A stretch of 64,000 nt of DNA from Salinimicrobium sp049680855 (GTDB lineage: Bacteria > Bacteroidota > Bacteroidia > Flavobacteriales > Flavobacteriaceae), in the NCBI RefSeq assembly GCF_049680855.1, contig NZ_JBMPGS010000007.1:1-64000 (forward strand), written 5' to 3'. The translations under genes and the position numbers were made by a program. Below are positions 8,762 to 16,866 of this stretch, in pieces (the first letter of the stretch is position 1; the number at the start of each line of letters is the position of its first letter). Under the pieces are notes generated by a model that was given only the letters and a program-made list of their open reading frames with translations, was not told the DNA's origin and made no database searches.

Positions 8762-11188
8762 ATGGGACTTGAAGAGTACATTAGGAAAAGGAATTTTTCA
8801 AAGACACCCGAGCCCGAAGGGCAGTACCACAAGAATAAAGGAAAACCGAGGTTCGTCATTCAGCGGCACAAGGCAACACGTTTGCATTACGATCTTAGGC
8901 TGGAAATGGAAGGGGTGCTTAAGAGCTGGGCGGTTCCCAAAGGTCCGTCGATGAATCCCGGTGATAAGCGCCTTTCAATTCAAACCGAAGATCACCCTAT
9001 CAAATATCTCACTTTCCACGGCACCATTCCTAAAGGAAATTATGGCGCGGGAGAAATGGTGATTTGGGATGAAGGCACTTATGAATCTTCATTAGAGGAA
9101 GATGAACTTTCCCTGCCACAGCAGCTTCAAAAAGGCAATTTAAAGATCAGGTTTTTTGGGGCGAAGGTGAAAGGAGTTTTTGCGCTGGTGCACACGAATA
9201 GGGGAAAGGAGCAGAACCAATGGCTGTTAATAAAAAAGGAAGATGAATTTTCTACAGATCTTCATTATGATGCAGAGAATTTCAATGATAGCATTTCAGA
9301 AGAAAAGGAAGTAAAACAACTTCAGAACACCGATTTTATTAAACCGATGCTGGCTACAAAAGCTTCGGATATTTTTAATAAAGCCGACTGGATCTATGAA
9401 TTAAAATGGGACGGGTATCGGGCCCTCGCAAATGTTTCAGAAGGGAAGGTGGACCTTTATTCCCGCAACGGAATTTCTTTTAAGCAAAAATTTGCTTCAA
9501 TATATGAAAACCTGAAATCCATTCCTCATGACGTGATTTTAGATGGGGAAATAGTGGCTTTGAATGAAGATGGATTACCAAATTTCCAGAGCCTGCAAAA
9601 CTATCAAACCAATCCGGTGGGGGAATTGCGGTATTATGTGTTTGACCTGCTTTTTCTGAACGGGCATAACATTATGCACCTCCCATTGCTGGAACGAAAG
9701 AGTTTAATTGAAGACGTAATAGAGGATGTGCCACAGGTGTACTACTGCGATCACATAGATACCATGGGAAAATCTTTTTATGAAAAGACGGTAGATGCGG
9801 GAATGGAAGGGGTTATTGCCAAGAAAGGCGATTCTGAATATATTCCCGGTTCGCGTAGTGCAAACTGGCTGAAAATTAAGGCTTTTGAAAGTCAGGAGGC
9901 GATTATCTGCGGATTTACAGAACCTAAAGAAAGCAGTTTGCCCTTCGGATCTCTGATTCTTGGAATGTTCAGGGAAGACAAATTGATTTACATAGGTAAT
10001 TGCGGTACCGGCTTTGATGACCAGGCGAGGAAAGATCTTTTTAAAAAATTTGAACCGCTTATTACTGAAAAATCTCCTTTTGATAAAAAAATCAATCTGA
10101 AAGGCAGAAAACCCACATGGCTTAGCCCTGAGCTTATTTGCGAAGCGACATTTTCTGAATGGACCAAAAGTGGACACATGAGGCATCCCGTTTTCAAAGG
10201 CTTAAGAAATGATAAAATTCCTTCAGAAATTGATAAGGAAAAGGAGGTGAAGGTGCCAAAGCAAAAGCCAGCCTCCAAAGGAATTTCAGAAAACCTGGAA
10301 ATTGACGGAATTTCTGTTCCTATCAGTAATCTTGAGAAAATTTACTGGCCAGATTCTGGTTTAAGAAAGTACGACCTCATCGATTATTATTTAAAGGTTT
10401 CAGATTATATGCTTCCCTTCCTTAAAGATCGCCCGCAGAACCTTCACCGGCATCCAAACGGGATTAAACAGGGAAGTTTTTACCAAAAAGATACTGCAGG
10501 AATCTTTCCGCATTGGCTGGAGACGTTAAAGGTGCATTCCAAATCAAATAACAAGGATATTGAATACATAATGTGCCAGAATGAAGCCAGTTTGATCTAT
10601 ATGGCAAACCTTGGATGCATTGAGATCAATCCCTGGAATTCCAGAAAGGATAGTCTGCTGCGCCCAGATTTTACCGTCATTGATATAGACCCTACAGAAA
10701 AAAATACTTTTCAGGAAGTGGTGGAAGTGGCTCTCGTGGCGAAAGATGTGCTGGATCGTGCAAAAATCGAGGGTTATGTAAAAACTTCCGGTTCCAGCGG
10801 GTTACATATTTACATACCGCTGGGGGCAGAATATGATTATGACCAGGCGCGTGATTTCACCAAGATTCTTTGTTACTTCATTCATGAGCAACTTCCCCAG
10901 CTTACCAGTATGGAACGTAATGTGAAGAAGCGAAAAGGGAAAATATACCTCGATTTTTTACAGAACAGGAAAGGACAAACACTTGCAGCGCCTTATTGTG
11001 CAAGACCAAAACCCGGTGCTACGGTTTCAACGCCTCTAAAATGGCGCGAGGTGAATTCCAAACTTGATATGCACGAGTTTACCATAAAAACAGTACCCGA
11101 ACGCCTAGAAAAATACCCTGATCTTTTTACCGATGTGCTAGGAAAGGGAATTGATCTGGAACAGGCTATCGAGGCATTATCATCCTAA
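8762..11188 (+). CDS. ligD: multifunctional ATP-dependent DNA ligase D
   Basis: 808 residues with three domains in the order phosphoesterase-ligase-polymerase, as in the Pseudomonas enzyme. The 3'-phosphoesterase domain (about 10-165) has FVIQRHKATRLHYDLRLE with the His/His/Asp metal set. The ligase domain (about 190-500) has the adenylated lysine at K215 in ELKWDGYR, and motifs DGEIVAL, EGVIAKK and WLKIK. The archaeal/eukaryal primase-type polymerase domain (about 515-800) has D641 and D643 in VIDIDPTE and the SSGLHIYIPL motif. It processes and seals ends held by Ku. All three catalytic centres look intact. Translation follows ku by 20 bases, and transcription ends near the convergent araC gene. 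Confidence 0.97.
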   Translation: MGLEEYIRKRNFSKTPEPEGQYHKNKGKPRFVIQRHKATRLHYDLRLEMEGVLKSWAVPKGPSMNPGDKRLSIQTEDHPIKYLTFHGTIPKGNYGAGEMVIWDEGTYESSLEEDELSLPQQLQKGNLKIRFFGAKVKGVFALVHTNRGKEQNQWLLIKKEDEFSTDLHYDAENFNDSISEEKEVKQLQNTDFIKPMLATKASDIFNKADWIYELKWDGYRALANVSEGKVDLYSRNGISFKQKFASIYENLKSIPHDVILDGEIVALNEDGLPNFQSLQNYQTNPVGELRYYVFDLLFLNGHNIMHLPLLERKSLIEDVIEDVPQVYYCDHIDTMGKSFYEKTVDAGMEGVIAKKGDSEYIPGSRSANWLKIKAFESQEAIICGFTEPKESSLPFGSLILGMFREDKLIYIGNCGTGFDDQARKDLFKKFEPLITEKSPFDKKINLKGRKPTWLSPELICEATFSEWTKSGHMRHPVFKGLRNDKIPSEIDKEKEVKVPKQKPASKGISENLEIDGISVPISNLEKIYWPDSGLRKYDLIDYYLKVSDYMLPFLKDRPQNLHRHPNGIKQGSFYQKDTAGIFPHWLETLKVHSKSNNKDIEYIMCQNEASLIYMANLGCIEINPWNSRKDSLLRPDFTVIDIDPTEKNTFQEVVEVALVAKDVLDRAKIEGYVKTSGSSGLHIYIPLGAEYDYDQARDFTKILCYFIHEQLPQLTSMERNVKKRKGKIYLDFLQNRKGQTLAAPYCARPKPGATVSTPLKWREVNSKLDMHEFTIKTVPERLEKYPDLFTDVLGKGIDLEQAIEALSS

Positions 11189-11207
11189 AAGCCTGCCAAA
11201 CAAAGAA

Positions 11208-11254
11208 ATTTCTAATACTCCAAAAATGTGCTTTTTCGAAGCGTTTTTTTAGAA
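11208..11254. repeat. imperfect intergenic hairpin, AAAAATGTGCTTTTT core
   Basis: Between convergent ligD and araC-type genes. The core is CAAAAA-TGTGC-TTTTTCG, with weaker outer pairing CTAA/TTAG. It is a degenerate member of the recurring hairpin family and probably ends both transcripts. Confidence 0.45.
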
Positions 11255-11264
11255 GGGAAACAGC

Positions 11265-12311
11265 CTAAGATTCGTCAATATCTTTTTCTTCTTCAGGGCG
11301 ATTGGATCTGGTGTTTAAGAAATGCTTCGGATTTACACCGTATTTTTCTTTAAAAATTTTAGAAAAATAACTGCGATTATTCAGCCCTATGAGCTGGACG
11401 ATTTGTGAAATATTATATTCCGAATTGCTGAGCATACCTTTTGCAGCTTCCAGCTTTTCCTGCTGCATAAATTTGTTGACCGTAAGACCGTAAAGATGTT
11501 TGAAACCGTCCTGTAATTTATTGACATTTGTCCCGGCTTCTTTTGCCAGGAAATCTACTGAGTAATTCTGGCTGAGATCTTTCTTAATAAAATCTATCGT
11601 CTTTTTAACCTTTTCAACATCCGATCGTCTTAAGATTTGGGAGGATCCTTCTAATTGATTATCATCATGATATTGATTGATTTGCAATGCAAGCATTTCA
11701 AATAACTTTCCTTCTAGAAAAATAGACCTAACAAAGCCATTGAATTCTTTTTCATTGATTTCCTCAACGATATCTGCTGCTTTTATACTGTAGTTGCCAT
11801 GATAAAAGAATTTTTCCTGTGCCTGTGAATCTTTAAAAAGCAGTTTCAGCTTGTCATCAAGACCTTCAAAACAATAATTATTTCTAGAGCTAAAATCCTT
11901 GCGCACAATTTCTAAACTGGAAATATGGACAGTTTCATTTGCCTTAAAGAACAAAACATGGCCTTTTTGTCCGCTGCTGGATACAATGATATTTTGATAG
12001 GTGTCTATAGTATGTATGTCTTTATCGTCCTCAAAAGCATGATCAATTTTTCCCTTGGAACAAAAAATAAACTTTAAGGGGTGTGTTTGATTTATGGCAA
12101 ATATTAGTTTCAGGTCATTATAAAAAGTACATCGGTATTCAATGATTCCTATTCCAGAGTCAAAGCTGGTACCGCGAATATAACCTTCGCCGTATTTTTC
12201 GGGAATGTAAAACATAAATTCGCCACTATCTTCTTCCAGAGGCGCTTTGAATTGTTTAGAAAGATCTACAAGAATATCCTCAACAGGTAATGCTTTCGTA
12301 ATTATCTTCAT
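11265..12311 (-). CDS. AraC family transcriptional regulator
   Basis: 348 residues. The C-terminal ~100 residues carry two helix-turn-helix units: DFLAKEAGTNVNKLQDGFKH and ISQIVQLIGLNNRSYFSKIF, ending YGVNPKHFLNTR, the AraC/XylS signature. The N-terminal ~220 residues form an effector or dimerisation domain with no recognisable ligand motif. Members of this arrangement in Bacteroidetes often regulate iron uptake or stress genes, but no adjacent target is obvious: ligD is convergent and the upstream neighbour is a small membrane-protein frame. Regulator family secure, regulon unknown. Confidence 0.9.
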   Translation of the reverse strand: MKIITKALPVEDILVDLSKQFKAPLEEDSGEFMFYIPEKYGEGYIRGTSFDSGIGIIEYRCTFYNDLKLIFAINQTHPLKFIFCSKGKIDHAFEDDKDIHTIDTYQNIIVSSSGQKGHVLFFKANETVHISSLEIVRKDFSSRNNYCFEGLDDKLKLLFKDSQAQEKFFYHGNYSIKAADIVEEINEKEFNGFVRSIFLEGKLFEMLALQINQYHDDNQLEGSSQILRRSDVEKVKKTIDFIKKDLSQNYSVDFLAKEAGTNVNKLQDGFKHLYGLTVNKFMQQEKLEAAKGMLSNSEYNISQIVQLIGLNNRSYFSKIFKEKYGVNPKHFLNTRSNRPEEEKDIDES

Positions 12312-12585
12312 TAATAGATTTTGTGTCGGCGGGTTTTCAAGGCTAAATTAGTATTTGTCAGGTTTAGATGGAGAAGCGGGACATCTTTTGTGTTAAAACG
12401 ATTAACACTTATTCTGATAACGTCAATTTTTATTCAATTTACGGGTTTTTGACAAAAGATGGATCATAAAACTGTGCTATTTGTTTTAATGTTAAGTTGA
12501 ATAACGGTAATCCCTGTACTAACTATTTGCGAATTTTACAAATGTTTTCATAATGATTCAATTATGAAATCCAGATAAAACACAT

Positions 12586-12711
12586 ATGACCTTTTTTTAT
12601 TTTATGTTGGGACTGGAAATCCTGGTAGTTCTTTTAGTAACTTTCTTTTTGATCAAAAAAATCAGGGGAGTTATGAAGGAGCGAAAAAACCGAAAAGACG
12701 GTTCCTTTTAA
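12586..12711 (+). CDS. possible 41-residue single-span membrane protein
   Basis: ATG at 12586 opens a 41-codon frame. A hydrophobic segment (residues 2-25, FFYFMLGLEILVVLLVTFFLI) is followed by a strongly basic tail (KKIRGVMKERKNRKDG). The positive-inside rule predicts an outside N-terminus and cytoplasmic tail. No family is recognised. The compact hydrophobic-then-basic design supports a genuine small protein over chance, but there is no independent evidence. It stands alone upstream of the nitroreductase gene. Confidence 0.45.
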   Translation: MTFFYFMLGLEILVVLLVTFFLIKKIRGVMKERKNRKDGSF

Positions 12712-12820
12712 CTTCTTATAGAAGATTCTCCCTGCGTTTCTCTTATTGTTTCTTCTTTGGTTATGTTTTTCAGTATTGGAAAAGAGTGATACTGCTTTAT
12801 TTTCTGCAAATTAGAATCCT

Positions 12821-12828
12821 TATCTTTG
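12821..12828 (+). promoter_or_regulatory. -7 promoter element TATCTTTG
   Basis: Exact TAnnTTTG match 23 bases before the nitroreductase ATG, giving a predicted leader of about 15-18 bases. No TTG is found at the ideal -33 distance. Confidence 0.6.
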
Positions 12829-12851
12829 CCTTTCATTGAAAATAGAGAAGA

Positions 12852-13481
12852 ATGAAAAGTATAAAGGCATTGCAATGGCGCTATGCTACCAAAAAATTTG
12901 ATTCTGAAAAAATGTTGCCACAGGAAAAGGTGGAAATCTTGAAAAAGGCTTTTAATCTTACGGCTACTTCTTACGGATTGCAACCTCTTAAGCTTGTGGT
13001 CGTCGAAAATAAAGAATTGCAGGAAGAGATGATGAAAGCTTCCAACAATCAAAAGCAAATAGGGACAGCTTCTCAGGTTTTTGTGATTTGTATAGAGAAA
13101 CAAATAGACAAAACCTTTATAGAGAATTATTTTAACTACGTAAGACGCATTAGAAATACTCCTGAAGAGGTTCTGAACCCGTTCAAAAACTTTTTAATAG
13201 AAGATTTTGAAGGAAAACCTTTACAGGAAATCAAAAAGTGGGCGACCAACCAGGCATATCTAGTGATGGGAACCTTACTTACCGTTTGTGCTGTAGAAGA
13301 GATTGATTCTTGTCCTATGGAAGGTTTCGAATCTGAAAAATATGATAAACTACTGGGATTAGACGAAAGAAATTTACAATCTGTCCTTGTTTTGCCAGTA
13401 GGTTATCGGGCTACAGATGATCAATTCGCCGGATTCAAAAAAGTACGTCGCCCGTTGGAAGAAACCGTGATAGAAATATAA
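12852..13481 (+). CDS. NAD(P)H-dependent nitroreductase family protein
   Basis: 209 residues. The start MKSIKALQWRYATKKFD is characteristic of the NfsB-like nitroreductase fold, where the RYATKKFD region binds FMN phosphate. LTATSYGLQPLKLVVVEN and the C-terminal LVLPVGYRATDDQ complete the FMN site. Such homodimeric flavoenzymes reduce nitroaromatics, quinones or related electrophiles; the physiological substrate here is unknown. A paralogue lies at 60499-61149. Monocistronic, with its own -7 element and a strong convergent terminator downstream. Confidence 0.88.
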   Translation: MKSIKALQWRYATKKFDSEKMLPQEKVEILKKAFNLTATSYGLQPLKLVVVENKELQEEMMKASNNQKQIGTASQVFVICIEKQIDKTFIENYFNYVRRIRNTPEEVLNPFKNFLIEDFEGKPLQEIKKWATNQAYLVMGTLLTVCAVEEIDSCPMEGFESEKYDKLLGLDERNLQSVLVLPVGYRATDDQFAGFKKVRRPLEETVIEI

Positions 13482-13517
13482 CTCCTGCACCATTTTCTTC
13501 GGAAGAGCTAAAAAGCA

Positions 13518-13560
13518 GAGGTCTCAAAAGTGGCATTTTAAATTCCATTTTTGAGACCTC
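13518..13560. terminator. bidirectional terminator hairpin between nitroreductase and ribB
   Basis: A perfect 12-bp stem (GAGGTCTCAAAA/TTTTGAGACCTC) with a 19-base loop containing GGCATTTTAAATTCCAT. T runs occur on the plus side (13563-13567) and, on the complementary strand, beyond the other arm. It lies between convergent genes and is a strong intrinsic terminator for both. Confidence 0.85.
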
Positions 13561-13584
13561 AGTTTTTATAAAAATATCTTTCGA

Positions 13585-14724
13585 TTAGTAATTGACGTAT
13601 TCGGTAATTTCGAGGCCGTAACCAATCATTCCTACGCGTTTTGTTTCCCCGGAATTGGAGAGCAATTTTAGTTTGTGAATTTCGAGATCGTGAAGTATTT
13701 GTGCGCCAATTCCAAAGTCTTTTGTATCCATAACTATGGGCGGAGCTTTCATTACACCTTTTTTCTGAAGCGCTTTTAATTCTGTAAGTCGGTTCAAAAG
13801 GTTTAAGGATTGACTTTCCTGATTAATAAATACAATTGCGCCTTTACCTTCATCATTAATAGCTTTGAACATATAGTCAAGCTTTTTATCGGCGTTATTG
13901 GTAAGAGTGCCTAAAATGTCATTATTGACCAGTGTTGAATTTACCCGAACCAGTACCGGTTCATCGCTCTTCCATGCGCCTTTGCATAAGGCAATATGCA
14001 CCTGGTTGTTGGTGGTTTGTTGATATGCTCTTAATCGAAAACTTCCAAAACGAGTATTTACCTCAAAATCCTCTTTTTTAACGATAAGGGAATCATGTTG
14101 CATTCTGTAAGCCACAAGATCTTCTATAGAAACGAGCTTAAGATCAAATTTTTCGGCTACTTTTTGCAACTGCGGAAGCCGGGCCATTGTTCCATCTTCG
14201 TTCATGATCTCTACGATCACACCGGCAGGTTCAAAACCCGCAAGCCGTGCAAAATCAATTGCCGCCTCGGTATGGCCTGTTCGGCGTAAAACACCTCCTT
14301 CTTTTGCTTTCAGCGGAAATATATGCCCGGGACGGCTAAGATCGTGTGGCCGCGTTTGAGGATCAATGAGAGAGCGAACGGTTTTAGCCCTGTCTGAAGC
14401 AGATATTCCGGTAGTCACTCCCTGGCCTTTAAGATCTACAGAAATGGTGAAGGCGGTTTCCATAGGATCGGTATTGTTTCCTACCATCATTTCAAGCTTC
14501 AGTTCTTCGCAGCGCTTTTCGGTTATGGGAGCGCAAATGAGTCCGCGGCCGTGCGATGCCATAAAGTTGATCATTTCGGGAGTAACCTTCTCTGCAGCTG
14601 CAAGAAAATCTCCTTCATTTTCGCGATCCTGATCATCAACTACAATGATCACTTTTCCGGCCCGAATGTCATCGATAGCCTCTTTTATGCTGTGTAATTT
14701 CAAAGGTTGTTGGTTTTCCATCAA
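13585..14724 (-). CDS. ribB: 3,4-dihydroxy-2-butanone-4-phosphate synthase fused to a decayed GTP cyclohydrolase II-like domain
   Basis: 379 residues. The N-terminal domain (about 5-205) has the RibB signature VVDDQDRENEGDFL, the HGRGLICAP segment, and RTGHTEAAIDFARLAG, so it should convert ribulose 5-phosphate to the butanone phosphate used for riboflavin. The C-terminal half (about 210-379) has the length and strand pattern of GTP cyclohydrolase II, but the zinc-binding Cys motif (normally SECxxGD...RCDCGxQL) is replaced by NSTLVNNDILGT...NNADKKLDY, with no cysteine. RibA activity is therefore not expected, and the genome should encode it elsewhere. Last gene of the ftsK-lolA-lptF/G-ribB block, 29 bases after the permease. 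Confidence 0.93.
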   Translation of the reverse strand: MMENQQPLKLHSIKEAIDDIRAGKVIIVVDDQDRENEGDFLAAAEKVTPEMINFMASHGRGLICAPITEKRCEELKLEMMVGNNTDPMETAFTISVDLKGQGVTTGISASDRAKTVRSLIDPQTRPHDLSRPGHIFPLKAKEGGVLRRTGHTEAAIDFARLAGFEPAGVIVEIMNEDGTMARLPQLQKVAEKFDLKLVSIEDLVAYRMQHDSLIVKKEDFEVNTRFGSFRLRAYQQTTNNQVHIALCKGAWKSDEPVLVRVNSTLVNNDILGTLTNNADKKLDYMFKAINDEGKGAIVFINQESQSLNLLNRLTELKALQKKGVMKAPPIVMDTKDFGIGAQILHDLEIHKLKLLSNSGETKRVGMIGYGLEITEYVNY

Positions 14725-14753
14725 ACGTGCTATTTCTGGAAAGCAAAGGTATT

Positions 14754-16202
14754 TTATTCTTTTGGGTTTTTATTCATAATCCCGTTTCTTTTGAACAACT
14801 TCTTTATGGGTTCAAAAAACGAGCTGAAAGTAAACAATCCCTGATCTGTCGTTGCTCTGTAGGTAAGCAGGATTCCAATGGGTAACATTATTATAGTAGA
14901 GAGCCAGGTTGCAAGAAAAGGACTCATAGAACCTTCTTCGGCACTGTTCTTTGCGAATATTCCTATGAAGTGGTAGGTGAGGAACAAAAGAATTGCCATT
15001 ACCATAGGTAATCCCATTCCTCCTTTTCTGATAATGGCACCTAGTGGAGCTCCTACAAAGAAGAGCACGATACATGCCACTCCCAGAACATACTTCTCGT
15101 GAAGCGCAATTTCAAATTTGTTAAGGCGCTTTTCGGCCTGTTTGAATTCATTTCTTTTTGCCTGAAGGCTCACTACAGCTCCATTAATATTACCAATGGC
15201 AAGATTCACGATTTGTGATGACCGGTAATTGTCAAAGGCCTCCAAAATAGTTTTCTCCACCGGAATTAAAGAATCTTTAGGCTCAATATTTACAGAAAGA
15301 TTATTAATCCCAGATCTACTGTACATGGTTCGGGAAAACCGCTCCATATCCTGGTTATAGGCAGTAGAAAAAGAATCTATAGTTTCGTTCAATTCTGAAA
15401 TCTTGAGCATGTTGTGCGAATTGCTGTAGCGCTCCTCGTCAAGATCTACGTCATTGAAATTGGAAAGATCTATGTTGATCACATATTCTTCAAAATAGGA
15501 TTTTGCAAAAGGTTTTTTATTTCGGCTGGCCGGCGAAGTAGCCTGGATTTCGTCGTAGTAATTTCCATCGGTAAGAATGAGAGAAAGAATATTTGAATCT
15601 GTACTTCCTACCAATTCCCCTTCGGTGGCTTTAATAACCGTGAAATTACCGCTTCGACGCGGGGATTTCTTGTGGATGATAACATCTGTAAGATATTGAT
15701 CCTTATCGCCCGATTTTTCGTCTACTTTAATATTTATATCACCAACCTCGTTGAAAACCCCTTCAGAAATGGCCATGGCCGGTTTTAGCTGTGCAATATT
15801 CTTCCGAAGATTAATTGACTTATATTCTGATGCAGGGATAACATTATTGGCGAAGAAGAAAGCTATAACACTCACCAGTAAAATAAAAACCGTAAGCGAT
15901 CGCATTGCCCGCTGAAGTGAGATCCCTGAAGATTTCATAGCAGCAAACTCATAATTTTCAGCAAAACTTCCAAAGGTCATAATGGAAGTGAGGAGAATAC
16001 TCAGCGGTAATACCAGCGGAACGAGCTTGGGAGAAAAATATAGCAGGAATTTCATGATGATCATAAAATCCAGATCCTTTCCTGCCAGTTCCCCTATGTA
16101 CAACCAGATGGTTTGCAATACAAAGATGAACATGAGTATTACAAAAACCGAAAAAAATGTTTTTAAGTAGCTTGTTAATATGTACCGGTCAAGAATCTTC
16201 AA
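14754..16202 (-). CDS. LptF/LptG (YjgP/YjgQ) family permease of LPS export
   Basis: 482 residues. Three N-terminal transmembrane helices (about 12-34, 50-80, 98-122), a large periplasmic beta-jellyroll region (about 130-345), and three C-terminal helices (about 352-378, 388-410, 420-446) give the LptF/G topology. ILDRYILTSYLKTFF is the typical family start. In complex with LptB it extracts lipopolysaccharide from the inner membrane. LptF and LptG cannot be told apart here. The gene lies 1 base after the lolA-like gene on the same strand, and the pairing of two envelope-biogenesis genes is a conserved flavobacterial order. Confidence 0.92.
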   Translation of the reverse strand: MKILDRYILTSYLKTFFSVFVILMFIFVLQTIWLYIGELAGKDLDFMIIMKFLLYFSPKLVPLVLPLSILLTSIMTFGSFAENYEFAAMKSSGISLQRAMRSLTVFILLVSVIAFFFANNVIPASEYKSINLRKNIAQLKPAMAISEGVFNEVGDINIKVDEKSGDKDQYLTDVIIHKKSPRRSGNFTVIKATEGELVGSTDSNILSLILTDGNYYDEIQATSPASRNKKPFAKSYFEEYVINIDLSNFNDVDLDEERYSNSHNMLKISELNETIDSFSTAYNQDMERFSRTMYSRSGINNLSVNIEPKDSLIPVEKTILEAFDNYRSSQIVNLAIGNINGAVVSLQAKRNEFKQAEKRLNKFEIALHEKYVLGVACIVLFFVGAPLGAIIRKGGMGLPMVMAILLFLTYHFIGIFAKNSAEEGSMSPFLATWLSTIIMLPIGILLTYRATTDQGLFTFSSFFEPIKKLFKRNGIMNKNPKE

Positions 16203-16203
16203 T

Positions 16204-16848
16204 TTAATCCAGGCGGTTTATGTAGTAGTCTTCATACCTGCTCTCATTGAACCTAAACAAAGATTCTGGTAAAGGCTGATTGGTCTTAAAAGCTTTAACC
16301 GTAATCGTAATCTTTGTACCGTTGTCCTGAGTTTGAATAAGATTGTAAATGTGCTTCGTTTGCCTGTCAATCCCTAAAAGAATATTTTTAATTTCTGCTT
16401 TAGAATCTTTGGGAGTCAATTTTATATACTGGATTTTTCTTCCTTTGATATCCTGCATGATATCCCACTTTGCATTATAGCCTTCGTTATAAAAAGTTAG
16501 CATTTTTGAAGGAGTGATACTTGCATCCTCAGCTGGGTTATAGGTAGAGATATTCACTTCTTCATCCTCTGGAATGATGGTATATATTTTCTCCCCATCG
16601 AAGATTCGGGTAGTTCCCATGATGTTAAGTACGTACTTTTCACCTTCCAGACTTACGTCACCACGGGTTTCCTGTTGTACGTTCTCATTGGTATTTTCAA
16701 GAGCGTATTTAAAATCTATTAAAATGTTGTCATAGCTTTCCACTTTTGAAGAAACTTCGTCCAATAATTGAAGTGCTTTTTCATCATTTTGGGCCCTGCT
16801 CATCACCACCGTTAGCAAAGCGATCACTAGTAATCCTAACTTTTTCAT
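16204..16848 (-). CDS. LolA-like outer-membrane lipoprotein carrier protein
   Basis: 214 residues with a signal peptide (1-19, MKKLGLLVIALLTVVMSRAQ). The rest is the LolA/LptA-like open beta-barrel, starting with LLDEVSSKVESYDNILIDFKY and containing GDVSLEGEKYVLNIMG and DGEKIYTIIPEDEEVNI. LolA carries lipoproteins across the periplasm. Bacteroidetes members usually lack a recognisable LolB, so the detailed mechanism may differ. It is cotranscribed between ftsK (18 bases upstream) and the LPS-export permease. Confidence 0.88.
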   Translation of the reverse strand: MKKLGLLVIALLTVVMSRAQNDEKALQLLDEVSSKVESYDNILIDFKYALENTNENVQQETRGDVSLEGEKYVLNIMGTTRIFDGEKIYTIIPEDEEVNISTYNPAEDASITPSKMLTFYNEGYNAKWDIMQDIKGRKIQYIKLTPKDSKAEIKNILLGIDRQTKHIYNLIQTQDNGTKITITVKAFKTNQPLPESLFRFNESRYEDYYINRLD

Positions 16849-16866
16849 TTTTCTTTTTCTAAAAAT

